Of a stretch of 64,000 nt of DNA, positions 63,025 to 64,000 are shown piece by piece (the first letter of the stretch is position 1; every line of letters starts with the position of its first letter). The translations under genes were made by a program, and so were the position numbers. Where the stretch lies: positions 186,001 through 250,000 of the forward strand of contig NZ_JAERQE010000002.1 of the NCBI RefSeq assembly GCF_016734765.1, read 5' to 3'. The DNA comes from Microvirga soli. Lineage in GTDB: Bacteria > Pseudomonadota > Alphaproteobacteria > Rhizobiales > Beijerinckiaceae. Under the pieces are notes generated by a model that searched no databases, was not told where the DNA came from, and saw nothing but the letters and a program-made list of their open reading frames with translations.

Positions 63025-64000
63025 ATGGTCAGGTCAGCTCTGCGCGGCGCGCTCGGCGCAGGTTTCATGGTGGCGGCAATGGCCTCCGCCTCGGCTCAGG
63101 TTCTGGAAATCGGCGCGGATGCAGGCCCGACGGGCCTCGACCCGCATCTCATCACCGCATTTCCGAGCTTCATGGTGGTGAACGGCAACATCTATGAGGG
63201 CCTCACGGCCATCGACAAGGATCTGAAGACCGTCCCGGGTCTTGCCGAGTCCTGGACCGCCGCGCCGGACGGCAAGGGCTACACGTTCAAGCTGCGCTCA
63301 GGCGTGAAATTCCACGACGGCTCCGACATGAACGCTGAGGACGTGGTCGCCTCCATCAAGCGGGTGCAGAGCAAGGACATCGCCTCGCCTCTGGCGAGCC
63401 GCTTGGCAGCGATTGAGAGCGCCAATGCGGTCGATCCCCAGACGGTCGAGTTGAAGCTGAAGGAACCGTCCGCGGCGCTCCTGTCGTCGCTTGCCACCAT
63501 CGCAATCGTGCCGAGCGCCATGGAGGCCAATAAGGACGCCCTGCAGAAGGCACCGGTCGGCACGGGGCCGTTCAAGTTCCAGGAATGGCAGCCCAATGGC
63601 TTTATCCTTCTCGCCAAGAACGACGCCTATTGGGAGAAGGGCCTGCCGAAGCTCGCCGGGCTCAAGTTCAACATCGTGCCTGAATCGGCCACCCGTCAGG
63701 TGGGCCTGAGCAACGGGCAATATGCGCTCCTGCCCAACATCGATGCGGCGACCGCGCTGCAGCTCAAAGGCAAGCCGAACGTGAAGCTCGCCGAGACCAT
63801 GGATCTCGCCTACACGCTTATCGGCATGAACGTATCCAAGCCGCCCTTCGACAACCCGAAGGTGCGCGAGGCGGTGAACTACGCGATCAACCGCCAGGAG
63901 ATCGTGGACGCGGCTCTCTTCGGTGCAGGCGTTCCGGGTGGACCGTTGTCGCCGGCCCTGAAATCCTGGGCGCTCAATGTGAACCAGTTCGCCTGCTACA
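63025..64000 (+). CDS. ABC transporter solute-binding protein, family 5 (5' part)
   Basis: The first 325 residues of a larger protein (family length ~520); the frame is open to the window end. GGAGGA precedes ATG 63025. A signal peptide (LGAGFMVAAMASASAQ) leads into the SBP_bac_5 fold: ADAGPTGLDPHLITAF, NIYEGLTAIDKDLKTVPGLAESW, GYTFKLRSGVKFHDGSDM, APVGTGPFKFQEW and PFDNPKVREAVNYAINRQEI. Such periplasmic proteins capture peptides, nickel or muropeptides. The divergent anhydro-MurNAc genes suggest a muropeptide or cell-wall sugar role. Confidence 0.92.
   Translation, partial: MVRSALRGALGAGFMVAAMASASAQVLEIGADAGPTGLDPHLITAFPSFMVVNGNIYEGLTAIDKDLKTVPGLAESWTAAPDGKGYTFKLRSGVKFHDGSDMNAEDVVASIKRVQSKDIASPLASRLAAIESANAVDPQTVELKLKEPSAALLSSLATIAIVPSAMEANKDALQKAPVGTGPFKFQEWQPNGFILLAKNDAYWEKGLPKLAGLKFNIVPESATRQVGLSNGQYALLPNIDAATALQLKGKPNVKLAETMDLAYTLIGMNVSKPPFDNPKVREAVNYAINRQEIVDAALFGAGVPGGPLSPALKSWALNVNQFACY

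Overview
This is a dense, high-GC chromosomal segment from an alphaproteobacterium, most likely a member of the Hyphomicrobiales (the Methylobacteriaceae/Microvirga type is my best guess). The evidence is the family make-up (HWE histidine kinase, PhaR/PhbA/PhbB, Kup, poxvirus-type topoisomerase IB, METTL20-like methyltransferase, CheZ) and intergenic hairpin repeats of a kind common in that order. The genus is an inference. Nearly all of the window is ordinary core and housekeeping sequence. I see no integrase, transposase, CRISPR array, rRNA gene or tRNA gene.

Layout. 1-3.8 kb: end of a DUF427 protein, an iron-type alcohol dehydrogenase with an acyl-CoA thioesterase, an EamA exporter with a MutT-type Nudix hydrolase, and a lower-GC exported Ig-like protein. 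3.8-12.3 kb: argJ, a parvulin, secA, an ABC-F ATPase and an orphan cheY-cheZ pair, several separated by near-identical intrinsic terminators. 12.3-19.7 kb: exported protein, L,D-transpeptidase lipoprotein, accA, methyltransferase/gloB, a GNAT, a YddG-like exporter and a MepB-like gene. 19.7-26.6 kb: PHB metabolism (phbB, phbA, phaR), a degenerate GGDEF/EAL protein, rpmF, mtgA and ispA. 26.6-30.1 kb: a two-component system transcribed with a Gly-rich PepSY protein and facing a second Gly/Arg/Asp-rich exported protein. 30.2-38.4 kb: GNAT, kup, ispG, a Zur-like Fur regulator, an ETF-beta-type methyltransferase, a glycosyltransferase, SemiSWEET and topoisomerase IB. 38.4-43.6 kb: a nested inverted repeat block, a small exported protein, an MBL hydrolase, cytochrome bd (cydA, cydB and a 46-residue third subunit) and a membrane-anchored coiled-coil protein. 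44-47.1 kb: a type I secretion ABC transporter and its HlyD adaptor. 47.3-53.2 kb: a trehalose operon (membrane-anchored otsA, otsB, GH15 hydrolase, glucokinase). 53.2-57.7 kb: an M14-type deacylase, prfC and an HWE kinase. 57.7-64 kb: a peptidoglycan-sugar recycling cluster (two sugar kinases, murQ, serine hydrolase, anmK) divergent from a family 5 solute-binding protein cut by the window end.

How the genes work together. OtsA and OtsB would make trehalose, the GH15 enzyme could split it and Glk would phosphorylate the glucose, so the operon reads as a complete trehalose turnover unit. AnmK, MurQ and a BadF-type kinase convert anhydro-MurNAc to GlcNAc-6-phosphate, and the divergent binding protein is a plausible importer of muropeptides. 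PhbA and PhbB make 3-hydroxybutyryl-CoA, with PhaR divergent. CydA, CydB and the small subunit form a terminal quinol oxidase.

Most unusual items: (i) a stand-alone 24-codon ORF on the minus strand at 54431-54505, preceded by 17 nt perfectly complementary to the 16S rRNA 3' end and followed by a terminator, so that the plus strand upstream of prfC carries a copy of the 16S 3' end; (ii) the paired glycine-rich proteins around a two-component system; (iii) OtsA fused to an N-terminal membrane sensor-like module; (iv) a nested A-B-B'-A' inverted repeat of about 220 bp.
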